From Oscillospiraceae bacterium (lineage in GTDB: Bacteria > Bacillota > Clostridia > Oscillospirales > Acutalibacteraceae): a stretch of DNA of 49,764 nt. This document shows positions 39,761 through 48,799 of the stretch, piece by piece. The position numbers were made by a program, and so were the translations under genes. Every line of letters starts with the position of its first letter. The stretch's first letter is position 1. The stretch spans positions 1 through 49,764 of the forward strand of contig SVOM01000009.1 of NCBI GenBank assembly GCA_015066405.1, given 5' to 3'. Under the pieces are notes generated by a model. The model was not told the DNA's origin. It made no database searches and was given only the letters and a program-made list of their open reading frames with translations.

Positions 39761-39814
39761 TATTTTGTAGTGAAACAGGATTGTTTCGCCTAACTTAACC
39801 ATTATAATTTTAAT

Positions 39815-40756
39815 ATGCGTAAATTATTTTTATTTCCGGTGCTTTTATCGCTCGTTTTGTCGGGCTGTGCACCAAAAAACAATTCCGCTACCGAGTTTTT
39901 GCTTAACACGGTAGTTAATATCAAAGCCAATGCCTCGTCTGATACACTAAACGGGGCCTTTTCGCTTGCGCGCGAGTATGAGAATCTATTTTCAAGAACT
40001 ATTGAAAGCAGCGAGATTTCTCAGCTCAATAGCATTGGCGAGCTTACCGTTTCGGATGATACGGCTTTTCTTTTATCTATGGCACTCGAATATAGCCAAA
40101 AGACAAACGGAAAGTTTGATATAACTATAGGCGCTGTCTCTCCCCTTTGGGATTTTAACGAACAAATTATACCCAAAAAAAGCGATGTGGAAAAGGCGCT
40201 TCGGTCGGTCGGCTATGAAAAAGTTAAAATAGACGGCAACCACATAAAAACAAATGGCGCAAAGCTTGATTTGGGAGCTGTGGCGAAGGGGTATATCGCT
40301 GATAAGGTGCGCGATTATCTAAATGAGCAAAATGTAAACAGTGCAGTTATAAATTTTGGCGGAAATGTTGTAGTTATGGGGGACGACTACTCGGTAGTCG
40401 GCATAAAAAACCCGTTTGAAGAGGGCGTTTTGGCAAAGCTTAAGGTTAAAAACACATCGGTTGTAACCTCGGGCACCTATGAGCGCACATTTACAAAGGT
40501 CGGTAAAACCTATCATCATATATTAGACACCAAAACCGGCTACCCTGCCGATACCGATTTAGTGTCCGCCACCATTATTTGTAAGGACGGCACCAAGGCA
40601 GATATACTTTCGACCTGTTGCCTGTGTTTAGGTCTCGGCGACGCTCGTGAATTAATAGAAAAAGAGCAGGATGCCGAAGCGATTTTTGTAACCCGCGATG
40701 GCGAGATTTTTGTCTCAAGCGGAATTTATTCCGAAAACGGTTACTACCTACTTTAA
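39815..40756 (+). CDS. apbE: FAD:protein FMN transferase ApbE (lipoprotein)
   Basis: This 313-residue extracytoplasmic enzyme attaches FMN to threonines of target proteins. It has a lipobox LSGC (Cys18). Family motifs are GKFDITIGAVSPLWDF, KLDLGAVAKGYIADKV, INFGGNVVVMG, VVTSGTYERTF, YHHILDTKTGYPAD and KADILSTCCLCLG. No FMN-binding target is visible in the window. There is no recognisable ribosome site before the ATG, yet the signal peptide starts there. It is divergent from the NusG-II/Gx genes. Confidence 0.93.
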   Translation: MRKLFLFPVLLSLVLSGCAPKNNSATEFLLNTVVNIKANASSDTLNGAFSLAREYENLFSRTIESSEISQLNSIGELTVSDDTAFLLSMALEYSQKTNGKFDITIGAVSPLWDFNEQIIPKKSDVEKALRSVGYEKVKIDGNHIKTNGAKLDLGAVAKGYIADKVRDYLNEQNVNSAVINFGGNVVVMGDDYSVVGIKNPFEEGVLAKLKVKNTSVVTSGTYERTFTKVGKTYHHILDTKTGYPADTDLVSATIICKDGTKADILSTCCLCLGLGDARELIEKEQDAEAIFVTRDGEIFVSSGIYSENGYYLL

Positions 40757-40784
40757 ACGACTTTATTTTCACATAAAAATATGG

Positions 40785-40790
40785 TATAAT
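40785..40790 (+). promoter_or_regulatory. -10 box upstream of secA
   Basis: TATAAT lies 31 nt before the secA ATG. The -35 region (TTTATT at 40762-40767) is weak. Confidence 0.5.
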
Positions 40791-40820
40791 TACAATATTA
40801 AATTAAATGAGGTATATTAA

Positions 40821-43556
40821 ATGGGTTTATTCAGTAAACTTTTTGGAAATTACAGTGGAAAAGAATTAAAGAAAATTATGCCGCTAAAAGATAAGGTTTT
40901 GGAGCTCGAAACCGAGATAGCGGCTTTAAGTGATGAAAAGCTTCGCGCCAAAACCGATGAATTTAAAGAGCGTCTTAAAAACGGCGAAACACTTGATGGC
41001 ATTTTGCCCGAAGCGTTTGCCGTTTGCCGTGAGGCGAGCTGGCGCGTGCTTGGTATGAAGCACTTCCCCGTTCAAATCTTGGGTGGTATAGTGCTGCATC
41101 AAGGAAGAATCAGCGAAATGAAAACAGGCGAGGGTAAAACGCTTGTAGCAACACTTCCCGCATATCTTAACGCATTAACAGGTAAAGGCGTACACATTGT
41201 AACGGTTAACGATTATCTTGCGCGCCGCGACTCTGAGTGGATGGGCAAGCTTTACCGATTTTTAGGGCTTTCGGTCGGCCTTGTAGTGCCGGGTTTACAG
41301 TTCCCTGATAAAAAAGCAGCGTACGAAGCCGATATAACCTACTGCACAAACAACGAGCTCGGCTTCGATTATTTGCGCGATAATATGGCGGTATACAAAC
41401 AAGACCGTATGCAGAGAGGCCACAACTTTGCCATTGTCGATGAGGTTGACTCGATACTTATCGATGAAGCGAGAACTCCGCTTATAATATCGGGTCAGGG
41501 TGAAAAATCAACCGATTTATATGAAAAGGCCAACGTGCTCGCTCGCAAATTGAAGATGGTCAAGGTTGTTGAAACCAACTCCAAGCAAACCGATGAAGAG
41601 CAACAGTTCGATGGCGACTATGTGGTTGATGAAAAGGCAAAAACCTGTACTTTGACCCCACAGGGTGTTGAAAAAGCCGAGGAGTTTTTCGGCATTGATA
41701 ATCTAAACGACCCCGAGAATATGACCATATCGCACCACGTAAACCAAGCCATTAAAGCGCACGGCATTATGCACCGCGATATAAACTATGTGGTTAAAGA
41801 TGGCAACGTTATAATCGTTGATGAATTTACGGGCCGCCTTATGTACGGCCGCCGCTATAACGAGGGCCTCCACCAAGCAATAGAGGCAAAAGAGGGCGTA
41901 ACCGTAGCGCACGAATCTAAAACCTTAGCCTCGGTTACCTTCCAAAACTTTTTCCGTCTTTACTCTAAGCTTTCGGGTATGACGGGTACTGCACTTACCG
42001 AAGAGCAGGAATTCCGCGAGATTTATAATCTTGATGTAATTGAAATCCCCACAAATAAACCTCTCGCCCGTGAAGATAAGAACGATATAATCTACAAAAG
42101 CGAACAGGCAAAATTTGAAGCAGTAATTGATAAAATTATCGAGTGCAATAAAAAGGGTCAACCCGTGCTTGTTGGCACTGTAACTATTGAAAAATCCGAG
42201 CTTTTAAGCTCGATGCTTAAAAAACGCGGAATTGCACACAACGTGCTCAACGCAAAGCATCACGAAAAGGAAGCCGAAATTATAGCCCAAGCGGGAAAAC
42301 TGGGCGCGGTTACCATCGCCACAAATATGGCAGGCCGTGGTACCGATATTATGCTCGGCGGTAATGCCGAGTATCTCGCAAAGGCCGAGCTTCGCAAAAA
42401 AGAACTAACCGAGGATGCCATTGCCGAAATTACGGGCTATGCCGTGTCCCATGACCCTGAAATTTTAGAAAACCGCGCTTTTTATAATGAGTGCATCAAA
42501 AAATTCTCAGCCGAAATAGCCCCCGAAGCCGAAAAGGTACGCGCAGCGGGTGGACTTTGTATTATAGGCACCGAACGCCACGAATCACGCCGTATTGATA
42601 ACCAGCTCCGTGGTCGTGCAGGACGTCAGGGCGACCCCGGCTCATCGCAATTCTTTATATCTATTGATGATGATATTATGCGAGTTTTCGGTGGCGACTC
42701 CCTAAAACGTGCAATGCAAATGACCAAAATTGTTGAGGATGGCCCCGTTGATTTTGCCATATTCTCAAGCGTTATGGAGCGCGCACAAAAGGCGGTTGAA
42801 AGCAATCACTTTGCGGCGCGCCGCAGTGTGCTCGATTTTGATGATGTTATCAACAAACAGCGCGAGCTTATCTATGCGCAAAGAAATAAGGTGCTTGATG
42901 GCGAAGATATAACCCGAAATATTTTCTCTATGATTGATAGCACCATTGATAATGCCGTTAACCTTTATCTTGCGGATGAGGTTGTGCACGATGACTGGAA
43001 TGTTGAGGGCCTTAAAAAGTACACATTCGGTTGGCTTACCGAGCAAAACGACCTTGCTTTCACAACCGAGCAGTTGGGCAACACCTCTCGCGAGGAGGTT
43101 GCCGATTTCTTGAAAGAAAAGGCGCGTGCGCGCTATGAAATGCTTAAAAACCGTTTTGGCGAGGACAAGGTGCACGAGGCCGAGCGATATATATTGCTTC
43201 GCAACGTTGATATACATTGGATGGACCATATCGATGCGATGGATGAGCTTCGCCGCGGTATAGGACTGCGCCAATACGGTCAACACGACCCCGTTGTTGC
43301 ATATAGAAATGAGAGCTTTGATATGTTCACGGCCATGACCGATGATATCAGAGAAAAAACTGCTATAGCAACCTTGGCCGGCGGTGTACTCTTGCAGCAG
43401 GAAAATCTTACTCGTCAAAAGGTCGGCAAAGAGACCTCCGCGGGCGAGAAAACCAACACAACCGTACGTGGCAAAGGCGTTGTAAGTAAAAACGCTCCCT
43501 GTCCCTGCGGCAGCGGTAAAAAGTATAAGCGTTGCTGCGGAAAAGATATTGATTAG
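40821..43556 (+). CDS. secA: Preprotein translocase ATPase SecA
   Basis: This 911-residue motor drives secreted proteins through SecYEG. It has the DEAD-type motor (MKTGEGKTLVATLPAYL, VDEVDSILIDEARTPLIISG), the preprotein cross-linking region, the second motor half (MAGRGTDIMLGG, RIDNQLRGRAGRQGDPGSSQF) and the C-terminal zinc site CPCGSGKKYKRCCG. Its length is normal. GAGG precedes the ATG by nine bases. The small membrane protein gene follows 22 nt downstream. Confidence 0.97.
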   Translation: MGLFSKLFGNYSGKELKKIMPLKDKVLELETEIAALSDEKLRAKTDEFKERLKNGETLDGILPEAFAVCREASWRVLGMKHFPVQILGGIVLHQGRISEMKTGEGKTLVATLPAYLNALTGKGVHIVTVNDYLARRDSEWMGKLYRFLGLSVGLVVPGLQFPDKKAAYEADITYCTNNELGFDYLRDNMAVYKQDRMQRGHNFAIVDEVDSILIDEARTPLIISGQGEKSTDLYEKANVLARKLKMVKVVETNSKQTDEEQQFDGDYVVDEKAKTCTLTPQGVEKAEEFFGIDNLNDPENMTISHHVNQAIKAHGIMHRDINYVVKDGNVIIVDEFTGRLMYGRRYNEGLHQAIEAKEGVTVAHESKTLASVTFQNFFRLYSKLSGMTGTALTEEQEFREIYNLDVIEIPTNKPLAREDKNDIIYKSEQAKFEAVIDKIIECNKKGQPVLVGTVTIEKSELLSSMLKKRGIAHNVLNAKHHEKEAEIIAQAGKLGAVTIATNMAGRGTDIMLGGNAEYLAKAELRKKELTEDAIAEITGYAVSHDPEILENRAFYNECIKKFSAEIAPEAEKVRAAGGLCIIGTERHESRRIDNQLRGRAGRQGDPGSSQFFISIDDDIMRVFGGDSLKRAMQMTKIVEDGPVDFAIFSSVMERAQKAVESNHFAARRSVLDFDDVINKQRELIYAQRNKVLDGEDITRNIFSMIDSTIDNAVNLYLADEVVHDDWNVEGLKKYTFGWLTEQNDLAFTTEQLGNTSREEVADFLKEKARARYEMLKNRFGEDKVHEAERYILLRNVDIHWMDHIDAMDELRRGIGLRQYGQHDPVVAYRNESFDMFTAMTDDIREKTAIATLAGGVLLQQENLTRQKVGKETSAGEKTNTTVRGKGVVSKNAPCPCGSGKKYKRCCGKDID

Positions 43557-43578
43557 TTAAAATCTAACGGATAAAATT

Positions 43579-43926
43579 ATGGATTATTTAAACTACATTA
43601 TTCTATTATTCATCTTTATATCTTTCTTTCTTTTTGCAATGTTTCACGTGAAACGCTTTAAGAAAACAATAATTGGTATTATATTATCGGCTGTTTTGTT
43701 TATTATAAGCGCCGTTCTGTTCAGCGATTATGCAACCTGCATGATAAACCCTAATATATCGACCGAAGGAATACAAATTACAACTATTATGCGCTTATTT
43801 ATGCTCGATGACCACTTTACAAGCGAAAATGTAGCCATAGGGTTTATAACTTCCTCCTTTTTAATATTTCTATCAACTGTTTTTTTGATATATTACATTA
43901 TAAAATACGTCAGAAACAATAAGTAA
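43579..43926 (+). CDS. Small membrane protein of unknown function
   Basis: This 115-residue protein has three hydrophobic helices (about residues 5-22, 30-50 and 86-110). The last loop is polar and acidic (MLDDHFTSEN). I do not recognise the family. The ribosome site is weak. It may be expressed by read-through from secA. A parS-like palindrome lies inside the gene at 43640-43655. Confidence 0.65.
   Translation: MDYLNYIILLFIFISFFLFAMFHVKRFKKTIIGIILSAVLFIISAVLFSDYATCMINPNISTEGIQITTIMRLFMLDDHFTSENVAIGFITSSFLIFLSTVFLIYYIIKYVRNNK
43640..43655. other. parS-like site
   Basis: TGTTTCACGTGAAACG matches 15 of 16 bases of the ParB/Spo0J site consensus TGTTNCACGTGAAACA. Only the last base differs. Confidence 0.75.
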
Positions 43927-43931
43927 TTATA

Positions 43932-43967
43932 AAAACCTGTCTTACGAATTTCGCAAGACAGGTTTTT
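43932..43967. terminator. Bidirectional terminator
   Basis: The stem AAAACCTGTCTT/AAGACAGGTTTT, with a further ACGAA/TTCG pairing toward the loop, lies between convergent genes and has T-runs on both sides. Confidence 0.85.
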
Positions 43968-44338
43968 TATTCGATTATTTCTATATTTATTACACCTAAA
44001 ATTTGCGGTGGGAAGCTTTGTGCAACCTGACCGTTAAATACAACCTTTACCCTATCGCCTTTTTCAAATTTAAGCTCTGAAAACTGCGATACGTTAACAA
44101 AAACCTCAGGCGAAATTGCACTGTTTTGCTTATCAGGCGATACCAAAATCATACCCTTTTCCACCGATAAAACCTCGCCTATAAAGGTATACGTATCGGG
44201 TATTATGGTGCTCGGCGTATTGTCCGATTGTGACGGGGACGCGGCATCGTATTTAGTTTCTTCGTTTTGCTCTTTATCGCAAGCCGTAAAGGTGCATACT
44301 AATAACGCGCAAAGAAAAACTGATAATATCCTTTCCAT
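43967..44338 (-). CDS. Small lipoprotein with an OB-like domain (DUF3221-like)
   Basis: This 123-residue protein has a lipobox FTAC (Cys20), a polar spacer and a beta-rich domain: TFIGEVLSVEKGMILVSPD, SPEVFVNVSQFSELKFEKGDRVKVVFNG. The pattern resembles DUF3221 lipoproteins, of unknown function. The ATG at 44338 has CAGGAGA upstream. The longer start at 44371 has none. It lies after the AT-rich ABC cassette but has more GC-balanced codons. It may still be on the same transcript, as there is only a 37-nt gap. Confidence 0.72.
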   Translation of the reverse strand: MERILSVFLCALLVCTFTACDKEQNEETKYDAASPSQSDNTPSTIIPDTYTFIGEVLSVEKGMILVSPDKQNSAISPEVFVNVSQFSELKFEKGDRVKVVFNGQVAQSFPPQILGVINIEIIE

Positions 44339-44375
44339 TTTAATCTCCTGTTTAACAAGATAAAAACGCAAAAAA

Positions 44376-44954
44376 TTATGAAAAAGAAATTTTTGCGATT
44401 TGTTTTTTAGGATATAAGGAAAACACTAGCGAAAACTCTCTATTCTCTATCGAACGCCAATCGCTCTCTGGAAAATATATTTTTAATATTGGCACGGGCA
44501 ACTTCAACGTTTTGTTTTCTCCGGGTTCCAAATCAACATACATACCACACTGATTGTAATATACCATCAATTCATAATATGGCTGTAAAGAAAATGCTCC
44601 TGATTCTAAATGCAAATTCGTTAAATCAACTCTTACATTTTTTTCACTCGTATTGATTATGTCCATTTCCATTAATATTAAATAGGGTATTTTCGTCTCC
44701 CTATAATCTAATAAATGTTTTATTGATTTATTAAACGCTTCGTCATCCGGCATCTCATCTTCCCGCATAAAAACAGCTTTCGTCATCTTCATTTGTACCG
44801 ATTCTATTTGAAACATCTCGCCGAATTCATATGTTTCCTGCAAGGCAGGTTTGTATTTTGCATTGACATTACATACTGCAAAAACATACACAACCAACAG
44901 TAAAACAACGATAAAAATTATTGAAATTTTTTTGCTATTGATTTTTATCTTCAT
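44376..44954 (-). CDS. Anchored extracytoplasmic protein of the ABC cassette (DUF5028-like)
   Basis: This 192-residue protein has one N-terminal membrane helix (about residues 10-28) and an outer beta-sandwich-like domain. Recurring features are a YEFGEMFQIESVQMKMTKA strand region and MDIINTSEKNVRVDLTNL, as in telomeric-repeat-like DUF4352/DUF5028 accessory proteins. It shares its layout with the protein at 48063. Its start overlaps the ATPase gene by 20 nt. A role in immunity or substrate handling is inferred from position only. Confidence 0.7.
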   Translation of the reverse strand: MKIKINSKKISIIFIVVLLLVVYVFAVCNVNAKYKPALQETYEFGEMFQIESVQMKMTKAVFMREDEMPDDEAFNKSIKHLLDYRETKIPYLILMEMDIINTSEKNVRVDLTNLHLESGAFSLQPYYELMVYYNQCGMYVDLEPGENKTLKLPVPILKIYFPESDWRSIENREFSLVFSLYPKKQIAKISFS

Positions 44955-45606
44955 TATTACTCTCCGCTTTGTGTGTAATACATACTATTTTACCCTGCTT
45001 AATTTCTGTGATTGAATCACTGAGTTTTTCAATTTCTTCTCTGTCGTGACAGGATAAAATAATAATGCGTTCGGAAGTTTTTAAATCTAAAATCAATTGG
45101 TGGATTCTTTGATGTGTTTCTTCATCCAAACCATTAAACGGTTCATCCAAAATAATTAATTGGGGTTTCCCAATAATTGCACCAGCAATTCCGAGTTTTT
45201 GTCTCATTCCTAGGGAATATTTTCGATATGTTCTTCTATCTTTGGGATCTAGTCCTACACTTTCTAAAACATCGCAGATTTCTTTTTCTGAAATCTGCCC
45301 CTGTATTTGCGATAAATATTTTAAATTTTTATAACCCGTGTACCCTGATATAAATCCGGGATTTTCAATAAGCGCACCAACGCTGGGCGGAAAAGAAATA
45401 TCTTTTCCCAATTGTTTGCCATCAATAACAATTTCGCCGGATGTGGGAACTATAAGTCCGCAAATTGCACGCATCAACATCGTTTTACCGCACCCATTTT
45501 TTCCCACAAAGCCATATATCTTACCGCTTTCTAACTCTAAACATATATCATCTAAAACACAAGTACGTGACAATATTTTTGTATAGTTCGATAAAACAAT
45601 TTTCAT
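44935..45606 (-). CDS. ABC transporter ATPase of the secreted-protein cassette
   Basis: This 223-residue cytoplasmic ATPase is of the bacitracin/lantibiotic-export type: Walker A GFVGKNGCGKTMLMRAI, signature YSLGMRQKLGIAGA, Walker B LIILDEPFNGLD, H-loop IILSCHDREE. It should energise the three permeases encoded upstream. The ATG at 45606 has GAGGA nearby. A GTG at 45627 is possible. It overlaps the following anchored-protein gene. Confidence 0.93.
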   Translation of the reverse strand: MKIVLSNYTKILSRTCVLDDICLELESGKIYGFVGKNGCGKTMLMRAICGLIVPTSGEIVIDGKQLGKDISFPPSVGALIENPGFISGYTGYKNLKYLSQIQGQISEKEICDVLESVGLDPKDRRTYRKYSLGMRQKLGIAGAIIGKPQLIILDEPFNGLDEETHQRIHQLILDLKTSERIIILSCHDREEIEKLSDSITEIKQGKIVCITHKAESNNEDKNQ

Positions 45607-45639
45607 ACCATCGTTCCTCTCGCCCACGGCGTAAAATTT

Positions 45640-46473
45640 TCAGCAGACATCCACTTTACGTATTCTCATAAATCCAATAATATTTATACAAATAATACAA
45701 ATTATATAGAAACAAACTATAATATAAATTGACAAGCCATCAGCAAGGATTTGTTGCCGGCAAACCATAGTAAAATTATATAATACTGACCAATTACATA
45801 TATACGTAGTCATTATCATATAAACAATCATACAAATATAAACAATAATCGGTCTGCAAAACAAACATAACGCGATTTGCAATAACGATAAAATTAAAGA
45901 AGTCGCTAGCGGTATTAAAAATGCAGTTATTATGGACGGAATCATTAGAGCGGATTGTGGCAAAAAAGGAAAACATTCTTCACAAAACGGAATGTTAACT
46001 GTAAATACAGGTTTGCCAAAAATGAAAGCAAATATAACGGCTATTGTTAAAAACAGCAAATAATAAATTGAAACCGTTATGATACACCAAACTATCTTGC
46101 TCGCCCACCATTTATTTCTGGATTTTGCGCGTATAATAAAATTTCCAGCATCTTTTTTTATATCTTCGGAAACATAAAATCCTACTATATATGATAATAA
46201 AGCATGAAACATAAACCAAGAAATCGGGAACTTAGCATTTGTTGCGCTATGTATGGATGTCGGCATGGTGCCCGCACTTATATCCAATAAAAATTCTGAA
46301 ATTCCGATTGAACTATTATCTGAAATTTGTAAAGTATACAAATGAAAATCCCTTAACACTGAAATACAAATAGTGGAAAACACTAAACATGCAATCAGAT
46401 AAAACTTCCAACGTCCAACAATGCCGCTTAACAAATCATGACGGAATAAATTCCAAAAGTTTTTAATCTTCAT
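45640..46473 (-). CDS. ABC-2-like permease 3 of the cassette
   Basis: This 277-residue protein has about six membrane helices and a cytoplasmic stretch FYVSEDIKKDAGNFIIRAKSRNKWWASKIVW of the kind that precedes helix 3 in ABC-2 permeases (a tip helix facing the ATPase). It has Cys-rich outer segments (FCEECF). It overlaps the preceding permease gene by 4 nt. Family membership is by hydropathy and context, not by a strong motif. Confidence 0.75.
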   Translation of the reverse strand: MKIKNFWNLFRHDLLSGIVGRWKFYLIACLVFSTICISVLRDFHLYTLQISDNSSIGISEFLLDISAGTMPTSIHSATNAKFPISWFMFHALLSYIVGFYVSEDIKKDAGNFIIRAKSRNKWWASKIVWCIITVSIYYLLFLTIAVIFAFIFGKPVFTVNIPFCEECFPFLPQSALMIPSIITAFLIPLATSLILSLLQIALCLFCRPIIVYICMIVYMIMTTYICNWSVLYNFTMVCRQQILADGLSIYIIVCFYIICIICINIIGFMRIRKVDVC

Positions 46474-47240
46474 GCGGACAAGAAATCCTTTCTTTTAAAT
46501 TTCCAGCATGAAAAAACAATAGTTAAAACAATTGCCAAAAGATAAAAAAACAACATTGTAAAAAACATCACCGAATTAACAAAACCATCTGATACAGTGG
46601 AAATGCCAAGTGCTTTTATGATAAAATTTATAACTGCTTGCATTGGCGCGAATGCTGAAATTAAAAATGTAATTATAAATGAAAATGTATTTTTAATTAC
46701 CGTTTCCAATGAGATTTGTAAACTTGTTAAAAAAAGAAGTTGTAGCATTATTCTCAATGCCGTAACACCAACAACTTGAGCATATGATGCATTTGTTATT
46801 GAACCAATTGAATGAAAATATAAACTGGAATATTTATCCCAATTTAAAAGAACGTTTGAAAATAACGAGCCCATTAAAACAGCTAACAATACCATAATTA
46901 ATGTTATTACAATACAAGCAATTGCAGCTCTTAAATACCAGTTTAGCAAAAACGCAATTCGACTCTTAAAAGCAACTATATAATTAGGGGTTTCTTGTGG
47001 CCGAGAAACATATGCAACCGTTAACAAATACATTGGTATTAGCAGCAGTCGGGCTAATAGGTCTCCTTCTATTTGCCAAAAAAAATCCGCAACACACGGT
47101 ATACCCATCTGCATCAAAAAGCCTTTTTGTTTAAAGGTGAAACTTAGCAAAAAAAATAAAGTTGTAGAAAAAAACAGTAATACTAAAAAGAAAGGTGTAC
47201 TGTTTGCATATTTAATATGTATAATACCTTTATTACGCAT
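46470..47240 (-). CDS. ABC-2-like permease 2 of the cassette
   Basis: This 256-residue protein has about six membrane helices with the cytoplasmic connector SRPQETPNYIVAFKSRIAFLLNWYLRA between helices 2 and 3. It overlaps its neighbours by 8 nt and 4 nt. It is not recognisably similar to the other two permeases beyond the layout, so three different subunits appear to serve one ATPase. Confidence 0.72.
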   Translation of the reverse strand: MRNKGIIHIKYANSTPFFLVLLFFSTTLFFLLSFTFKQKGFLMQMGIPCVADFFWQIEGDLLARLLLIPMYLLTVAYVSRPQETPNYIVAFKSRIAFLLNWYLRAAIACIVITLIMVLLAVLMGSLFSNVLLNWDKYSSLYFHSIGSITNASYAQVVGVTALRIMLQLLFLTSLQISLETVIKNTFSFIITFLISAFAPMQAVINFIIKALGISTVSDGFVNSVMFFTMLFFYLLAIVLTIVFSCWKFKRKDFLSA

Positions 47241-48066
47241 ATTGAATGGCTTCCTTTTTTAGACCCATAATAAAAAACGGAAAAAATGACAGTAAAAACA
47301 ACAAGACCGCCATTAAACACACACTTGCCGTGCTAATGTCTGTTCCGGTGTTTGTAAGCATATATCTCATACTATAATTTTCTGCACCAAACAGTTCGCA
47401 AACAAGCGAAAAAGAAATATATATAAAGAACGGATACAAAAGTGGCAAGAAAAGTTTAGAAGAATAAAAGGAAACTGATAGTGACATACAAGCCAAGAAT
47501 CCTGCAAAAATAAATTGAACGCTGATATTTAGCAGAGTGTATAAAATGGGCGCCGTAAATAATAAATCAGCCCAACGGCATGTCGAAAAAATATTTGTAA
47601 AATAATATGTTGATTCTGGCGACATAGTGGGCAATACTGCCGTTGATACTAAAAAACTTACAACTAAAGGTATAACGGCTGAAACACCGCCACTAATAAA
47701 GACGGAAATATATTTTGCCATTAGATAAGACTTTTTTTTCGTTCGGATTAAGACGTTTTTTATTGTTCCGCTTTGAATATCAGAATAAAAAGAACCGCCA
47801 AATGGTAAAACCGCTAAAAACGGAAATATGAAATAATATATACTCTGTGGTAAATATAAGTTATGACTTCCTAACCAATTCGTGTATGATATTTCAAAAT
47901 AATTACCCATCATCATATCTTTTGCAAATTGATAATTATGTTGCACACAAAACGGCAAACGATACAAGGCATACCAAATAACCAGTATTAAAGAAACGAT
48001 TAGCGAAATCAAAAACGAACGATTAGCAAAGCTTCGCTTGAGTTCTGCGCTAAATATACCCTTCAA
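47233..48066 (-). CDS. ABC-2-like permease 1 of the cassette
   Basis: This 277-residue protein has about six membrane helices, the ABC-2 opening MKGIFSAELKRSFANRSF and the tip segment SDIQSGTIKNVLIRTKKKSYLMAKYISVFI. This is the clearest ABC-2 permease of the three. The extracytoplasmic loop after helix 1 is long and aromatic-rich. It overlaps the anchored-protein gene by 4 nt (ATGA). Confidence 0.82.
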   Translation of the reverse strand: MKGIFSAELKRSFANRSFLISLIVSLILVIWYALYRLPFCVQHNYQFAKDMMMGNYFEISYTNWLGSHNLYLPQSIYYFIFPFLAVLPFGGSFYSDIQSGTIKNVLIRTKKKSYLMAKYISVFISGGVSAVIPLVVSFLVSTAVLPTMSPESTYYFTNIFSTCRWADLLFTAPILYTLLNISVQFIFAGFLACMSLSVSFYSSKLFLPLLYPFFIYISFSLVCELFGAENYSMRYMLTNTGTDISTASVCLMAVLLFLLSFFPFFIMGLKKEAIQYA

Positions 48067-48776
48067 TTTGATTCCTCCTGTTTATATAACACCGGCGCTT
48101 TTATAATTGTTCCCGCACCGTCTCCACCATATGTGGTCGTGAAATTCACTGCTAAATTATCTTTATTTTTTTCTATTTCAGAATCTTTTAAAACATATGC
48201 TATTTTGTAAGTATATTCCTTGTTTGGTTCTAATGTAACCATATAATATGACTTAAGAGATGCGCCAATCGGTACATCATATCCTCGTATTTCTGAGAGT
48301 TGGACATTTGAAGTGCCCAACTCTCCGTACACTAACCATGCCGAACCTACGCAAGTATTAAAGGGTTGTGTTGCTTTGTTGCAAAAAGTTATATCTGCGA
48401 TTACGTAAGAATAATCATTTATAATTCTACCTTCTCCGTCAGTTATTTCATCTGAGGTATAAGTCAAATTTATATCCTTGCATTCCTTCGTAACTGTAAT
48501 ATCGTTTAATTGTACTACACAATCAAAACCGTCTTCCAAATAATACGTTTCCGGTGTAACCCATTTAACACTTCCGGATGCGCCTTTCGTCAATGTAAGA
48601 CTGCAAAAATATTCTTGCGTAGGTTCAGTTGTTTCTATAGAAGAGTGTATTTGTGTTTGGGAATTCGAAAAATCCAAGCGGATAATCCCTTTTTGTAGCA
48701 AGCAAAAGAGCGTCAAAACTGTTATAAATATCAAACCCGCTATTGACACCATCCAAGTAAACCGAGATTTATTCAT
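48063..48776 (-). CDS. Anchored extracytoplasmic beta-rich protein of the cassette
   Basis: This 237-residue protein has one N-terminal membrane helix (about residues 9-28), a Ser/Thr spacer and an outer domain with TYYLEDGFDCVVQLNDITV, YSYVIADITFCNKATQPFN and the late GGDGAGTIIKAPVL. The layout is that of DUF4352/DUF5028-type accessory proteins. It lies between the secreted protein gene and the first permease gene. A role as partner or immunity protein is inference. Confidence 0.7.
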   Translation of the reverse strand: MNKSRFTWMVSIAGLIFITVLTLFCLLQKGIIRLDFSNSQTQIHSSIETTEPTQEYFCSLTLTKGASGSVKWVTPETYYLEDGFDCVVQLNDITVTKECKDINLTYTSDEITDGEGRIINDYSYVIADITFCNKATQPFNTCVGSAWLVYGELGTSNVQLSEIRGYDVPIGASLKSYYMVTLEPNKEYTYKIAYVLKDSEIEKNKDNLAVNFTTTYGGDGAGTIIKAPVLYKQEESN

Positions 48777-48799
48777 TAATCAAACTCCCATTTTAAAAA

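Noticed and set aside
42765-43418. Minus-strand frame of 217 codons opposite secA
   Set aside because: It is fully antisense to the conserved C-terminal half of SecA and lacks a ribosome site.
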